Below are positions 7,546-16,891 of a stretch of DNA of 64,000 bases, one piece after another. Source of the stretch: Caproiciproducens sp. CPB-2 (lineage in GTDB: Bacteria; Bacillota; Clostridia; Oscillospirales; Acutalibacteraceae); contig NZ_CP142860.1 of NCBI RefSeq assembly GCF_036287215.1, positions 1,798,001 through 1,862,000 of the forward strand, written 5' to 3'. The notes under the pieces were generated by a model that was not told the DNA's origin, did no database searches, and saw nothing but the letters and a program-made list of their open reading frames with translations. Numbering within the stretch: position 1 is the stretch's first letter; each line of letters begins with the position of its first letter. The position numbers and the translations under genes are program-made.

Positions 7546-8625
7546 ATGAAAAAGTATCATGTAGGAATTATCGGCGCAACCGGCATGGTTGGTCAAAGAT
7601 TTGCTACGCTGATCGAGAACCACCCGTGGTTTACGGTTACCGCACTCGCAGCGAGTGCGCGTTCCGCCGGAAAAACATATAAAGAGGCTGTCGGGGACCA
7701 CTGGCTGATGACAACACCGATGCCGAAATCAATGGAAAATATGGTCGTTTTCAACGCGGAGCAGGATATTGAAAAAATCACTTCCCTTGTTGACTTCGTG
7801 TTCTGCGCGGTCAACATGAAAAAAGAGGAAATCAAAACACTGGAAGAAGCCTATGCCAAAGCGGAGTGTCCGGTGATGTCCAACAACAGTGCGAACCGCT
7901 TGGTGGCCGACGTACCGATGATCATTCCGGAAATCAACGCGGATCATGCCGGGGTCATCGACGCGCAGCGCAAACGTCTCGGCACAAAACGCGGATTCAT
8001 CGCCGTGAAATCGAACTGCTCTCTGCAGAGCTACGTTCCGGCTATCCACCCTCTGATGGACCTGAACGTAACGAAAGTGCTCGCCTGCACCTATCAGGCC
8101 ATTTCCGGCGCGGGAAAAACCTTTCAGACGTGGCCGGAAAGCGTCGATAACGTCATTCCCTTTATCGGCGGCGAAGAAGGAAAATCTGAAAATGAACCGC
8201 TGAAAATCTGGGGACATGTCGAAAACGGCGCAATCGTCAACGCCACTTCCCCGTCCATTACCTCCCAGTGTCTCCGTGTTCCCGTTTCCGATGGGCATAC
8301 CGCCGCGGTTTTTCTCTCCTATGAAAAAAAGGTCGAGTTGGAAGAAATTATTGCAAGATGGGAAAACTTTAAGGGAGTTCCTCAGAAGCTTCAGCTTCCC
8401 AGCGCCCCAAAGCAGTTTTTGCATTATTTCCGCGAGGACGACCGTCCGCAGTCAAGGCTTGACCGTAATTTGGAGAACGGCATGGCCGTTTCCATCGGAC
8501 GTTTGCGCCCGGATACGCAGTACGATGTAAAATTTGTCTGTCTGTCCCACAACACTCTGCGCGGAGCCGCAGGCGGAGCTGTTTTGATGGCGGAGCTTCT
8601 TTGCGCAAAAGGTTATATCGATTGA
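7546..8625 (+). CDS. asd: Aspartate-semialdehyde dehydrogenase
   Basis: 359 residues. It reduces aspartyl phosphate to aspartate semialdehyde with NADPH, the branch point to lysine, threonine and methionine. The Rossmann motif GIIGATGMVGQ is at residues 7-17 and the catalytic cysteine is Cys158 in KSNCSLQ. The start ATG is preceded by AGGAGGG at 7 bases; longer in-frame extension upstream would run into the riboswitch terminator. It is the first gene of the asd-dapA-dapB-ACT operon under lysine riboswitch control. Confidence 0.96.
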   Translation: MKKYHVGIIGATGMVGQRFATLIENHPWFTVTALAASARSAGKTYKEAVGDHWLMTTPMPKSMENMVVFNAEQDIEKITSLVDFVFCAVNMKKEEIKTLEEAYAKAECPVMSNNSANRLVADVPMIIPEINADHAGVIDAQRKRLGTKRGFIAVKSNCSLQSYVPAIHPLMDLNVTKVLACTYQAISGAGKTFQTWPESVDNVIPFIGGEEGKSENEPLKIWGHVENGAIVNATSPSITSQCLRVPVSDGHTAAVFLSYEKKVELEEIIARWENFKGVPQKLQLPSAPKQFLHYFREDDRPQSRLDRNLENGMAVSIGRLRPDTQYDVKFVCLSHNTLRGAAGGAVLMAELLCAKGYID

Positions 8626-8654
8626 AGAATTTGCGAATTTGGAGGTAAAGTGTC

Positions 8655-9545
8655 ATGAAAAAGCTTATTTTCAGCGGTTCCGGCGTCGCGATCATTACGC
8701 CGATGAACGAGGACGGTTCCGTGAATTATGACGTTTTGGGCGATCTCGTCGAATTTCATATCGCCAACGGGACGGATTCCATTATCGCCTGCGGTACAAC
8801 AGGGGAATCGGCAACATTAGACCACGAAGAGCATTGCAAGGTCATCGAATACATCATTAAAAAGACGAAGAAACGGATTCCGGTCATTGCGGGCTCCGGC
8901 AGCAACGACACCCGCTACGCGGCAGAGCTGTCCCTGACCGCTCAGGAGCTTGGCGCGGACGCTCTTTTAATGGTTACACCCTACTACAATAAAACCTCTC
9001 AGGCGGGTCTGGTAAAGCATTATCACTATGTGGCGGACCGTGTAAAGCTTCCGATCATCGTCTACAACGTACCGTCCAGAACGGGCTGCAATATCAAACC
9101 GGAAACGTATCTGGAGCTTTCCAAACACCCGAATATCAATGCTGCAAAAGAGGCGAACGGGGATATTTCCGCTCTGGCGAGAACCATTTCCCTTTGCGGC
9201 GACGAGCTGCATATTTACTCCGGAGAAGACAATCAGACGCTGCCCATTCTTTCTTTGGGCGGAAAGGGAATCATCTCCGTATTCGCGAATATCATGCCAA
9301 AAGAAATGCACCAAATCTGCGCGGATTTCTTTGACGGCAACCTTGCCGCCAGCCGTGCGGCCTTTTTGAAATACCTTGAGCTGATGGACGCACTGTTCAT
9401 GGATGTGAACCCGATCCCGGTGAAGGCGGCCATGAAAATGCTCGGATTCAACAGCGGAAGCTGCCGCCTGCCGTTAACGGCGATGAGTGAAGAAGCGGAA
9501 GTAAAACTCGCAATGGTTCTTAAAAAATATAATTTATTAAAATAA
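8655..9545 (+). CDS. dapA: 4-hydroxy-tetrahydrodipicolinate synthase
   Basis: 296 residues. It condenses pyruvate with aspartate semialdehyde, the first committed lysine step. The TIM-barrel motifs are CGTTGES (46-52), the tyrosines at 110-111 (VTPYYNK), YNVPSRTG with Tyr137, and the Schiff-base lysine Lys165 in AAKEANGD. All catalytic residues are present. It has a strong GGAGG site and lies 29 bases after asd. Confidence 0.97.
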   Translation: MKKLIFSGSGVAIITPMNEDGSVNYDVLGDLVEFHIANGTDSIIACGTTGESATLDHEEHCKVIEYIIKKTKKRIPVIAGSGSNDTRYAAELSLTAQELGADALLMVTPYYNKTSQAGLVKHYHYVADRVKLPIIVYNVPSRTGCNIKPETYLELSKHPNINAAKEANGDISALARTISLCGDELHIYSGEDNQTLPILSLGGKGIISVFANIMPKEMHQICADFFDGNLAASRAAFLKYLELMDALFMDVNPIPVKAAMKMLGFNSGSCRLPLTAMSEEAEVKLAMVLKKYNLLK

Positions 9546-9572
9546 ATTGACCTTTCCGGAGGGAATGTGAAA

Positions 9573-10325
9573 ATGACAAGGATGATTATCTGCGGATGCA
9601 ACGGCAAGATGGGCCGTGAGGTTTCGGCCTGTGTGGCGCTGCGGGACGACTGCAGGGTCGTAGGCGGAATCGATATGAATACGGAGGCGAAGGAGGATTA
9701 TCCGGTTTTTGCGAAACCGGCGGATATCAATGTCGACGCCGATGTCATTGTCGATTTTTCCAACCCCGCCCTTCTCGCTTCTCTGCTCCAGTATGCGCAG
9801 ATTCATAAAACGCCGCTTGTTCTGTGCACCACCGGTTATAACAAAGCGCAGGTGGAAGCGCTCACCCGTGTTTCCGAAGATGTCCCCGTATTTTATTCGG
9901 GCAATATGTCGCTGGGGATCAACCTGCTGATCGAATTGTCCAAAAAGGCGGCGAAAGTGCTGGGCAGCGGCTTCGATGTGGAGATTATAGAGAAACACCA
10001 TAATCAGAAAGTCGACGCGCCGAGCGGCACCGCACTCATGCTGGCTGACGGCATTTCATCCGTCATGAACGAAAATGCGCACTATATTTACGACCGGCAT
10101 TCCCAGAGGAAGAAGCGCGAAGCAAACGAAATAGGGATTCATTCCGTTCGTGGGGGAACCATTGTCGGCGAACATGAAGTGATTTTTGCCGGACATCATG
10201 AAGTGATCACGCTTGCTCATTCCGCGCAGTCAAAAGAGGTTTTTGCCGTCGGGGCGATCAACGCGGCCGTTTATCTGGCAAAGATGCCCGCAGGACTTTA
10301 TAACATGTCTGATTTATTAAAATAG
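9573..10325 (+). CDS. dapB: 4-hydroxy-tetrahydrodipicolinate reductase
   Basis: About 250 residues. It reduces the DapA product with NAD(P)H. The nucleotide-binding segment is IICGCNGKMGREV at the N-terminus, and the family signature EKHHNQKVDAPSGTAL is in the centre with the catalytic His and Lys. The ATG at 9573 is spaced 9 bases from GGAGGG; a GTG two codons earlier is too close to it. It sits between dapA and the ACT gene in one operon. Confidence 0.97.
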   Translation: MTRMIICGCNGKMGREVSACVALRDDCRVVGGIDMNTEAKEDYPVFAKPADINVDADVIVDFSNPALLASLLQYAQIHKTPLVLCTTGYNKAQVEALTRVSEDVPVFYSGNMSLGINLLIELSKKAAKVLGSGFDVEIIEKHHNQKVDAPSGTALMLADGISSVMNENAHYIYDRHSQRKKREANEIGIHSVRGGTIVGEHEVIFAGHHEVITLAHSAQSKEVFAVGAINAAVYLAKMPAGLYNMSDLLK

Positions 10326-10336
10326 GAGGTAGCATG

Positions 10337-10798
10337 ATGAGTACGGAACCAATGATCACCACTTCAAATGAAATTACCCTGATCACGCTGCAGAACTGTC
10401 CTTCCGAGCTGACCTTTACCGCCGATGTTTTTCAGAAAATTTCGGGGTTCGGAGTCAATGTGGATATGATTTCACTTGCGCCGACGCACGGGGCTTTCAC
10501 TTCCATTTCCTTTACGATTTCCGACAACGATCTGGATAAAATTCTGACCTTTACATCCGATCTTCATGACAATTCCAATATTAAGACCATTGTCAGCAGC
10601 GGAAACTGCAAAATTTCCGTCTATGACCAGGGAATGAAGGACACTCCCGGCGTGGCGGCGAAGGTTTTTGCGGCGGCGGCGAAGAGCGAAACGGACGTAC
10701 GGATTATCACAACCTCTGAGGTAGACATCTCCCTGCTGGTTACGGCGGCGGATTTTGACCAGACGCTGAACGAAATCGAAAAGTGTCTGAAGAAATAA
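10337..10798 (+). CDS. Free-standing ACT-domain protein resembling the aspartokinase regulatory subunit
   Basis: 153 residues with no kinase domain. Two ACT-type repeats are visible, with segments such as GVNVDMISLAP and, in the second half, GMKDTPGVAAKVFAAAAKS followed by ITTSEVDISLLV. These closely resemble the C-terminal regulatory half of lysine-sensitive aspartokinases. It is about the size of the aspartokinase II beta subunit, which Bacillus makes by internal initiation in lysC. Here it is a separate gene, 8-11 bases after dapB with an AGGAGG site, ended by a terminator. A role as amino-acid sensor for an aspartokinase encoded elsewhere is inferred. Confidence 0.8.
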   Translation: MSTEPMITTSNEITLITLQNCPSELTFTADVFQKISGFGVNVDMISLAPTHGAFTSISFTISDNDLDKILTFTSDLHDNSNIKTIVSSGNCKISVYDQGMKDTPGVAAKVFAAAAKSETDVRIITTSEVDISLLVTAADFDQTLNEIEKCLKK

Positions 10799-10827
10799 AA
10801 GCCTGCTTCCTGTTTTCTATAAAATAA

Positions 10828-10880
10828 TAATCCCTTCCGTCAGGCAGTATGATCTGCTGGCAGCGGAAGGGATTTTTTAC
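10828..10880. terminator. Bidirectional terminator between the lysine operon and yfhO-type gene
   Basis: Stem ATCCCTTCCG (10830-10839) pairs with CGGAAGGGAT (10864-10873), followed by TTTTT on the plus strand and by TTATTATTTT on the minus strand. It serves two convergent transcripts. Confidence 0.85.
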
Positions 10881-13540
10881 CTCCAGTAATAGATGACTAC
10901 GGGGAAAATATAAACCGCGACAAAAACGCCGATGAACAAAACCGTAAATAAGAAAACCGCCGGCAGTTCCAGGAACCGAATTTTACGGTAGAGTCCTTTT
11001 CTCAGAAATATCAGGAAAAGAATCAGAGCAGCGATCCCCGCGGCGGATAAACAGCTTCCCAAGGAAAACCCGGGCGGAATATAAGAAACGGAGATTTCGT
11101 TTTTTCCTTTGTCCAGCCTGATCGCCATCATGGAATCCAGCACGCAGTTGATATCGGTCTTTTTCCCGTTTACAGTCGCGGTATATCCCCTGCCGTCCGT
11201 AATCGGAAGGAAGAGATAGGACTGGTCGTCGGCCGCGTCCGCAGTGCCGGTAATCCGGTTCCCGGACTGCTTCAGCTGCGCGGCGGCGGTACCGCTGACC
11301 GCTTTCTTTAAAACATCGTCCTTAAGTCCGGCGATTCCAAAGGATTTCACGTCGACTTCTTTTAAAACCTGGATTTCCACTTCCACCGTCTGGTCGCGGA
11401 AGGTGCCGAGATTCAGGAGTCCGTTACTGCTTTGATTCGGATAATCGTCCTGTACGGTCATCCCGTTTATTAGGATATTGAAGCTTGAGTTGATATGCTC
11501 GATCAGGCTGTTTGACAGCCTGTCAAAGCAGTCGAAATAAAGCGTTTCCGTTCCCTGAACCGGAATCCGGTAAACCACCGACCCCTCGGCGCTGTTGTCC
11601 GGAAAAGTAAGAGAATATCTTTCGCCGGCAGTATAGGCGATATTATTCAGAAGGGTCGGCTCGTAATAGGTAAACAGCTTGTCCTGTGTATGAAAGAGGG
11701 ATTCAAAGACAAACTGCTGAATGTTGAGGCGGGTCGTGTCCGGCAGAGTGCTGAATGCCTGAATGTCATCGGAATGAACAACAAATCCGACGGGAAGAGT
11801 GTCCTCTTTTTCTCTGATCTCATATTTCTCATTTTGATAAAAAACCTTCTGCTCCTTGCTGAAGGAAGTTCCCCTGCGGAGAATCGTGTACCGGTTCCCC
11901 ATTATGGCGTCAGTCAGCTTGGTGCCGCCGTTTGAGTTGACTTCCATCCAGTAGGACGAATAGCCGAGCTTCTTCATGGTATACATAAAGTTTTCGCCCG
12001 TCAGCGACGTATAATGGCTCAGTGTATGGTACCCCAGGCTGCCCATCAGGTTTACGTCGAAGTATTTTTCTTCGGATTTTACGCGGTAAAGGGAGTCATC
12101 CCCGATCCGGCCGCTCAGATCGATGACGGCTGCCTCGGTTTTCCCGTTGTTGGCGGCGGAAGCCACGTAAACGCCGGAATTAAATACGCATTCCAGTACA
12201 ACCATGATGCACAGCAGGACGGAAAATGCGGTTTTACCCAGCAGCCTGAACTGGTAGAGCAGCAGAAGGACGAGATACGCAAGTCCCGCGACCAGAGAAA
12301 ACAGGAGCAGAAGCCGGAAGCTTGCGCTGTTTCCCCACAGGGTTTCCGTGTAAATCCTGACGACATCATACTCCTTATAAAAAATCAGGCATTCCGCAAG
12401 GAATACGGCGCTGACCGCCAGCATCCCGCCAAATACGGCCAGCGGGCTGCTTGACGTAAGGCGGTTTTCCTGATTGATTTCCGATAATACGGCGGCAAGC
12501 AGAATCAGGCCGAAAAAAATGGTGATATATCCGTAGCGGACCGGAAAAGCCTGATAGTTTCCGGTCTGCCACATTTTATTGATCGGTTCTATGAAAACCG
12601 GTATCATTGTCAGGATAAACAGGAAAAACACAAAGTTCGTATTCGGCGGAAGCCTTTTCGCAAAAAACAAATAGACAATCAGCGCGGCAAAGATCGCACC
12701 CGAGCACAGAATCACGGTAAACGTCGTGTCCAGTCTGGAAATCAGCCCACCCACTCTTAAGCTCGTAAACAGGTCGCTGGTTCTGGCGGAAGCCGTATAC
12801 TGCATCAGGGAGGGAAGCCAGACCACGGCGGTAATCAAAGCGGTAATCAGGGTGGAAACTCCCAGAAGCAAAATATTTTTCCGGCGTGTCCCCTTTTTCG
12901 CGAAGAAACAGACATAGACTCCGGATGCCAGTACCAAAAAAATGGATACCATATAGCTTAGATAGAAATTCACTGTCAGTATCGCTGAAAAAGACAGGAC
13001 ATACCACAGGATTTTTCCTTCGTCAGCCAGCTTGATCAGGCCGATCAGAAGAATCGGGAAAAGGTACATGACGTCCAGCCATACGTGGTTCTGGTAGTAA
13101 AACATGGCGTAGCCGCAGAAGGCATACATCACGGAGATCGCCGTGTTTTGCAGCACACCGAGCTTTTTGAATCGAAAGCGAAAAAAGAGGCTTGCCGTAA
13201 ACGCGCATGCCATCATTTTCAGAAGGACCAGAATATTCATGAAAAGATAGAAATCGGCCTTATTGACAAAGGCAACCAGAAAGCTGAACGGGCTGCTGAT
13301 AAAAAACAGGAATACGCCCCAGAAGCTCATGCCCCCGGCGTTCTGCATATTCAGAAACATGTTTGCTTTTCCGGACAGGATATCTTTAAAGTCCATCAGA
13401 AAAGGGATGACCTGCTGGTCCATATCGCACCATGAGAGAGTGTTGTATCCAAAAGGAAACATCCTGCTTACAAAAAATACCGAAAGCATAATCACCATCA
13501 CCGAAGCAGGCGCCAACAACAAAGAGCCGTTTTTTTTCAT
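10877..13540 (-). CDS. YfhO family large membrane protein
   Basis: About 887 residues. The N-terminal two thirds hold a dozen or more hydrophobic segments, including a GT-C-like first loop after the first membrane helix (SWCDMDQQVIPFLMDFKD). A long extracytoplasmic region follows, with one or two closing helices at the C-terminus. YfhO-family proteins are implicated in adding sugars to wall or lipoteichoic polymers in Bacillus; the substrate here is unknown. The start ATG at 13540 has GGAGG about 10 bases upstream. The gene has its own promoter and appears monocistronic. Confidence 0.85.
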   Translation of the reverse strand: MKKNGSLLLAPASVMVIMLSVFFVSRMFPFGYNTLSWCDMDQQVIPFLMDFKDILSGKANMFLNMQNAGGMSFWGVFLFFISSPFSFLVAFVNKADFYLFMNILVLLKMMACAFTASLFFRFRFKKLGVLQNTAISVMYAFCGYAMFYYQNHVWLDVMYLFPILLIGLIKLADEGKILWYVLSFSAILTVNFYLSYMVSIFLVLASGVYVCFFAKKGTRRKNILLLGVSTLITALITAVVWLPSLMQYTASARTSDLFTSLRVGGLISRLDTTFTVILCSGAIFAALIVYLFFAKRLPPNTNFVFFLFILTMIPVFIEPINKMWQTGNYQAFPVRYGYITIFFGLILLAAVLSEINQENRLTSSSPLAVFGGMLAVSAVFLAECLIFYKEYDVVRIYTETLWGNSASFRLLLLFSLVAGLAYLVLLLLYQFRLLGKTAFSVLLCIMVVLECVFNSGVYVASAANNGKTEAAVIDLSGRIGDDSLYRVKSEEKYFDVNLMGSLGYHTLSHYTSLTGENFMYTMKKLGYSSYWMEVNSNGGTKLTDAIMGNRYTILRRGTSFSKEQKVFYQNEKYEIREKEDTLPVGFVVHSDDIQAFSTLPDTTRLNIQQFVFESLFHTQDKLFTYYEPTLLNNIAYTAGERYSLTFPDNSAEGSVVYRIPVQGTETLYFDCFDRLSNSLIEHINSSFNILINGMTVQDDYPNQSSNGLLNLGTFRDQTVEVEIQVLKEVDVKSFGIAGLKDDVLKKAVSGTAAAQLKQSGNRITGTADAADDQSYLFLPITDGRGYTATVNGKKTDINCVLDSMMAIRLDKGKNEISVSYIPPGFSLGSCLSAAGIAALILFLIFLRKGLYRKIRFLELPAVFLFTVLFIGVFVAVYIFPVVIYYWR

Positions 13541-13574
13541 CTGGATGAATCCTCCAACATTTGTCAATGTACCT

Positions 13575-13603
13575 ATTATAAGGAATTACCGGATGAAAAT
13601 CAA
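13575..13603 (-). promoter_or_regulatory. Promoter of the YfhO-type gene
   Basis: Minus strand: -35 TTGATT (13603-13598), 17 bp, -10 TATAAT (13580-13575), about 35 bases before the start codon. Confidence 0.65.
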
Positions 13604-13638
13604 TCAAAACAGCCCGCCGCCGAAATTTCGGCGGCGGG
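13604..13638 (-). terminator. Terminator after tyrS
   Basis: A perfect palindromic stem CCCGCCGCCGAAA/TTTCGGCGGCGGG (13613-13638) lies 18 bases after the tyrS stop and is followed by TGTTTTGATT on the minus strand. The T-run is imperfect. Confidence 0.7.
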
Positions 13639-13655
13639 CAAAGCAAATTTTTGCG

Positions 13656-14885
13656 TTAATCAACCAGATTGACTTTGTGGAACACCTTTTTCCCCTTTTT
13701 GATCACCACATATTTTTTCTCGAAACGGTTCAGGGAAAGTTTCTCCGTGCTGGAAAGGATCTTCACGCTATCGACTGAAATACCGCCCTGATCGATCAGA
13801 CGTCTCCCCTCTCCTTTGGAAGGCGCCAGCTTTGTCAGGACCAGCAGATCAAGCACGCCGATTTCCCCATCGGTAAAATCGGATGAAGTAATATCCGTGG
13901 AAGGCATGTTGTCCGTGTTCTCGCCGCTGCCGAACAGCGCGCGCGCACCTTCCTGCGCCTTTAACGCTTCCTGCTCGCCGTGAATCAGCTTAGTGACCTC
14001 AAACGCAAGAATTTCCTTGGCTTTGTTGAGCTCCCCGCCCTCCAGCTTCGCAAGCTCATCGATTTCCGACAGCGGAAGGAACGTAAGGATTTTCAGGCAT
14101 TTGATAACGTCGTCGTCACCGATATTTCGCCAGTACTGGTAGAAGTCAAACGGCGTGGTCTTTTCGGGGTCCAGCCAAACGGCGCCCTTTTCGGTTTTGC
14201 CCATCTTTTTGCCCTCGCTGGTCGTCAGCAGGGTAAACGTCATGCCGTAGGCTTCCTTCCCCTCTTTGCGGCGAATGAGCTCGACGCCGCCGATAATATT
14301 GCTCCACTGGTCGTCGCCGCCAAGCTCCAGCTGGCAGTTGTACCGGTGATTCAGCTCCAGAAAGTCGTAGCTCTGCATAATCATATAGTTCAGCTCAAAG
14401 AAAGAGAGTCCCCTTTCCAGACGCTGCTTATAGCATTCCGCGGCAAGCATGCGGTTGACGGAAAAATGCACGCCGACATCACGCAAAAACTCAATATAAT
14501 TCAGATTCAGAAGCCAGTCGCCGTTGTTGGCCATAATCGCTTTGCCTTCCGAAAAATCAACCAGACGGGACATCTGCTTTTGGAAGCAGGCGATATTGTG
14601 GTCGATTTCCTCTTTGGTCAGCATTTTGCGCATATCGGATTTTCCGGAAGGATCGCCGACCATGCCCGTTCCGCCGCCGAACAGCGCAATCGGCGTATGG
14701 CCGGCTCTCTGCATGTGCGCCATGACCATAATCTGCACAAAGTGGCCTACGTGCAGGCTGTCGGCTGTCGGATCAAACCCGATATAGAATGTGGTTTTGT
14801 GATTGTTGAGAAGATCCTGAATCTTCTCCTCGTCCGTCATCTGGGCAATCAAGCCCCTTGCTTTGAGTTCTTCGAAAACTCCCAT
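13656..14885 (-). CDS. tyrS: Tyrosyl-tRNA synthetase
   Basis: 409 residues. A class I synthetase with the HIGH-type motif in [10 protein letters not shown] and the KMSKS-type motif in [10 protein letters not shown]; a C-terminal S4 RNA-binding domain follows (ISVDSVKIL). Length and motif spacing fit the TyrS form in which the second motif reads KMGKT. It is preceded by a T-box leader with a tyrosine specifier, so expression should rise when tRNA-Tyr is uncharged. No other gene shares this transcript. Confidence 0.97.
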   Translation of the reverse strand: MGVFEELKARGLIAQMTDEEKIQDLLNNHKTTFYIGFDPTADSLHVGHFVQIMVMAHMQRAGHTPIALFGGGTGMVGDPSGKSDMRKMLTKEEIDHNIACFQKQMSRLVDFSEGKAIMANNGDWLLNLNYIEFLRDVGVHFSVNRMLAAECYKQRLERGLSFFELNYMIMQSYDFLELNHRYNCQLELGGDDQWSNIIGGVELIRRKEGKEAYGMTFTLLTTSEGKKMGKTEKGAVWLDPEKTTPFDFYQYWRNIGDDDVIKCLKILTFLPLSEIDELAKLEGGELNKAKEILAFEVTKLIHGEQEALKAQEGARALFGSGENTDNMPSTDITSSDFTDGEIGVLDLLVLTKLAPSKGEGRRLIDQGGISVDSVKILSSTEKLSLNRFEKKYVVIKKGKKVFHKVNLVD

Positions 14886-14904
14886 AAAAAATCCTCCATT
14901 TCAG

Positions 14905-14942
14905 GGGGATAAAAAACGCCCCCTGCTTATTTGCAGAGGGCG
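14905..14942 (-). terminator. T-box regulated terminator
   Basis: Stem CGCCCTCTGC/GCAGGGGGCG (one G-T pair) is followed by TTTTTT on the minus strand, between the T-box sequence and the tyrS start. Confidence 0.9.
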
Positions 14943-15167
14943 GAATCAACCGCGGTACCACCTCAGTTCACCGTAGCCTCGCGGATACGGCCTTACGGGT
15001 ACAAAAATACCCACGCGCTATAACGTGCGCTTTCACGGCCAAATCTAATAGAAACCGTTCAATCTGGCGACTCCGGGATGTATTTCAGCCAAATCACGCG
15101 CCTGCTTACACCAGCCGCAGGCTCTCTTTGCCGTCTTTTTGGCTTACTTCTTCCCATCAATGTCATT
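14905..15167 (-). ncRNA. T-box leader with tyrosine (UAC) specifier
   Basis: Stem I features are present: the AGAGAG bulge region, the GGCTGGTGTAAGC distal segment, and the specifier loop GAAATACATCCCGG with UAC at 15082-15080. The T-box sequence AGGTGGTACCGCGG lies at 14963-14950 and the competing terminator at 14942-14911. UAC is a tyrosine codon, which agrees with the tyrS gene that follows. The end points are approximate. Confidence 0.95.
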
Positions 15168-15174
15168 ATACTGC

Positions 15175-15203
15175 ATTATACCCAATTCCCTCCGCATTGT
15201 CAA
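15175..15203 (-). promoter_or_regulatory. Promoter of the tyrS T-box transcript
   Basis: Perfect -35 TTGACA (15203-15198), 17 bp, perfect -10 TATAAT (15180-15175). Its -35 overlaps the stop codon of recN. Confidence 0.85.
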
Positions 15204-16891
15204 GACGAGCCATGCTTTTTGGCAAGCCTGAGCATTTCGGCCGCATTTTCCAGCAGCAGCGGCGTGATCTGCGCCCCGCCCATAATTCTTGCCAGTTCCT
15301 GTTTCCTTCCCTCGTAATCCAGCTCAGCCACGTCGGTGAAGGTTCTGTTCTCCCGGACCTGCTTTTTGATTAAGAACTGTGTGTCGGCCAAAGCGGCTAT
15401 CTGCGCCAGATGCGTTACGCAGATCACCTGACGGTGGCCCGCGACCTCATGCAGCTTTAAACCGACCTTCTGCGCCGCGCTTCCGCTGATGCCGGTGTCG
15501 ACCTCGTCGAAAATCAACGTGTCAATGTCGTCTTTCCCGGCAAGCACCGTCTTAATGGAAAGCATAATGCGGGAAAGCTCGCCGCCGGAAGCGATTTTTG
15601 CGATCGGCTTGGCCGGTTCGCCCGCATTCACCGAAATCAGGAACTGAAGCTTGTCGCAGCCGAACGGATTCAGTGGGCAGTCCTCCTGCTGTACCTGAAA
15701 ATCGATGTTCGGCATATCGAGAAAGCGGAGCTCTTCCTTTACCCTTTTCGTAAAGGCCCGTGCCGCCTCTCTGCGGCAGCCGGAAATCTTTTTCGCAAGT
15801 CTTTCCGCTTCCGCCTTCGCCTTTTGATATTCCTTTGTCATCTGCAGGATTTTTTCATCCGAAAGCTGGATGTCCTCCAGCTGGGCCTTCGATGTTTCGA
15901 GAAAACCGATCATATTTTCCACGGAGCCGCCGTATTTCAGGCCAAGGCGATAGAGGACGTCCAGCCTGTCCTCTATCCTTTCAAGGTCTGCGGGATCATA
16001 TTCCAGTTCCGAGGAAAAACCGCGGAGCTCTTCGCCGCAGTCCTCCAGATCGTAGCGGATATTTTTGATTCTTTCGGAAAGCTCATGGATTTCCGGCAGG
16101 TATTTTTCCGTTTCGGACAGAGCGTCCGAAGCCGAAACAACAGCGGACAAAGCTCCGTCAAAGCTTTCTTCCCCGTTCAGGGCCGATTGCGCCGTATGAA
16201 TCGCCGAGGCAATCTTTTCGCTGTTTAAATAGCGGGTACGGGTTTTATTCAGTTCTTCCTGCTCGCCGGCCCGCAGACCGGCGGCCTCCAGTTCGTTGAC
16301 CTGATAGGTCAGCAGATCAATCTGCCTCGCTTTCTGCGCCTCGTCCATATCAAAAGCGTCCAAAGCGCTTTTGATATGCTGCATATTGCTGAAAGCGGCG
16401 CGATACTCCGAGAGCAGTGCCTCGGGCACGCCCATGCGGTCGATGTACCGGATATGTAAATCGGGCGACAGCAGGTCGTAGCTCTCGTGCTGGCCGTGAA
16501 TGCTGATCAGCACGACCCCGATCTCTTTCAAAACGGATACGGTTGCCGGGCGGCCGTTAATTCGGCACACGGTTTTGCCGTCGGTATGGATTTCGCGCTG
16601 AATCATGACGGAACCGTCTTCTTCCGGCGCATAGCCGAATTCCGCCAGCTTATGGACGGCCTGTTCCCCAAGGTCGGAAAAAACGGCGGTGACAAAAGCG
16701 GAATGAGCCCCGGTCCGCACAAGCTCACGCGAGGTTCTTTCCCCCAAAATTGCGTTGATGGAATCAATAACAATGGATTTTCCGGCTCCGGTTTCTCCGG
16801 TCAGAACGTTCAGGCCGGGGTGAAAATCGATCCCGGTCTTTTCAATCACAGCAATATTTTCGATGTAAAGCTGAGAAAGCATTGCAATCAC
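15200..16891 (-). CDS. recN: DNA repair protein RecN
   Basis: About 560 residues, an SMC-like ATPase that acts early in double-strand break repair. The Walker A motif GETGAGKS lies near residue 35, a long coiled-coil stretch fills the middle, and the ABC signature region (ASGGELSRIMLSIK) and Walker B (DTLIFDEVDTGISG) follow near residues 435-480. The GTG at 16891 overlaps the argR stop (GTGA); an ATG three codons later is the alternative start. The order argR-recN is conserved in Firmicutes. No LexA-type box was looked for systematically. Confidence 0.96.
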   Translation of the reverse strand: MIAMLSQLYIENIAVIEKTGIDFHPGLNVLTGETGAGKSIVIDSINAILGERTSRELVRTGAHSAFVTAVFSDLGEQAVHKLAEFGYAPEEDGSVMIQREIHTDGKTVCRINGRPATVSVLKEIGVVLISIHGQHESYDLLSPDLHIRYIDRMGVPEALLSEYRAAFSNMQHIKSALDAFDMDEAQKARQIDLLTYQVNELEAAGLRAGEQEELNKTRTRYLNSEKIASAIHTAQSALNGEESFDGALSAVVSASDALSETEKYLPEIHELSERIKNIRYDLEDCGEELRGFSSELEYDPADLERIEDRLDVLYRLGLKYGGSVENMIGFLETSKAQLEDIQLSDEKILQMTKEYQKAKAEAERLAKKISGCRREAARAFTKRVKEELRFLDMPNIDFQVQQEDCPLNPFGCDKLQFLISVNAGEPAKPIAKIASGGELSRIMLSIKTVLAGKDDIDTLIFDEVDTGISGSAAQKVGLKLHEVAGHRQVICVTHLAQIAALADTQFLIKKQVRENRTFTDVAELDYEGRKQELARIMGGAQITPLLLENAAEMLRLAKKHGSS

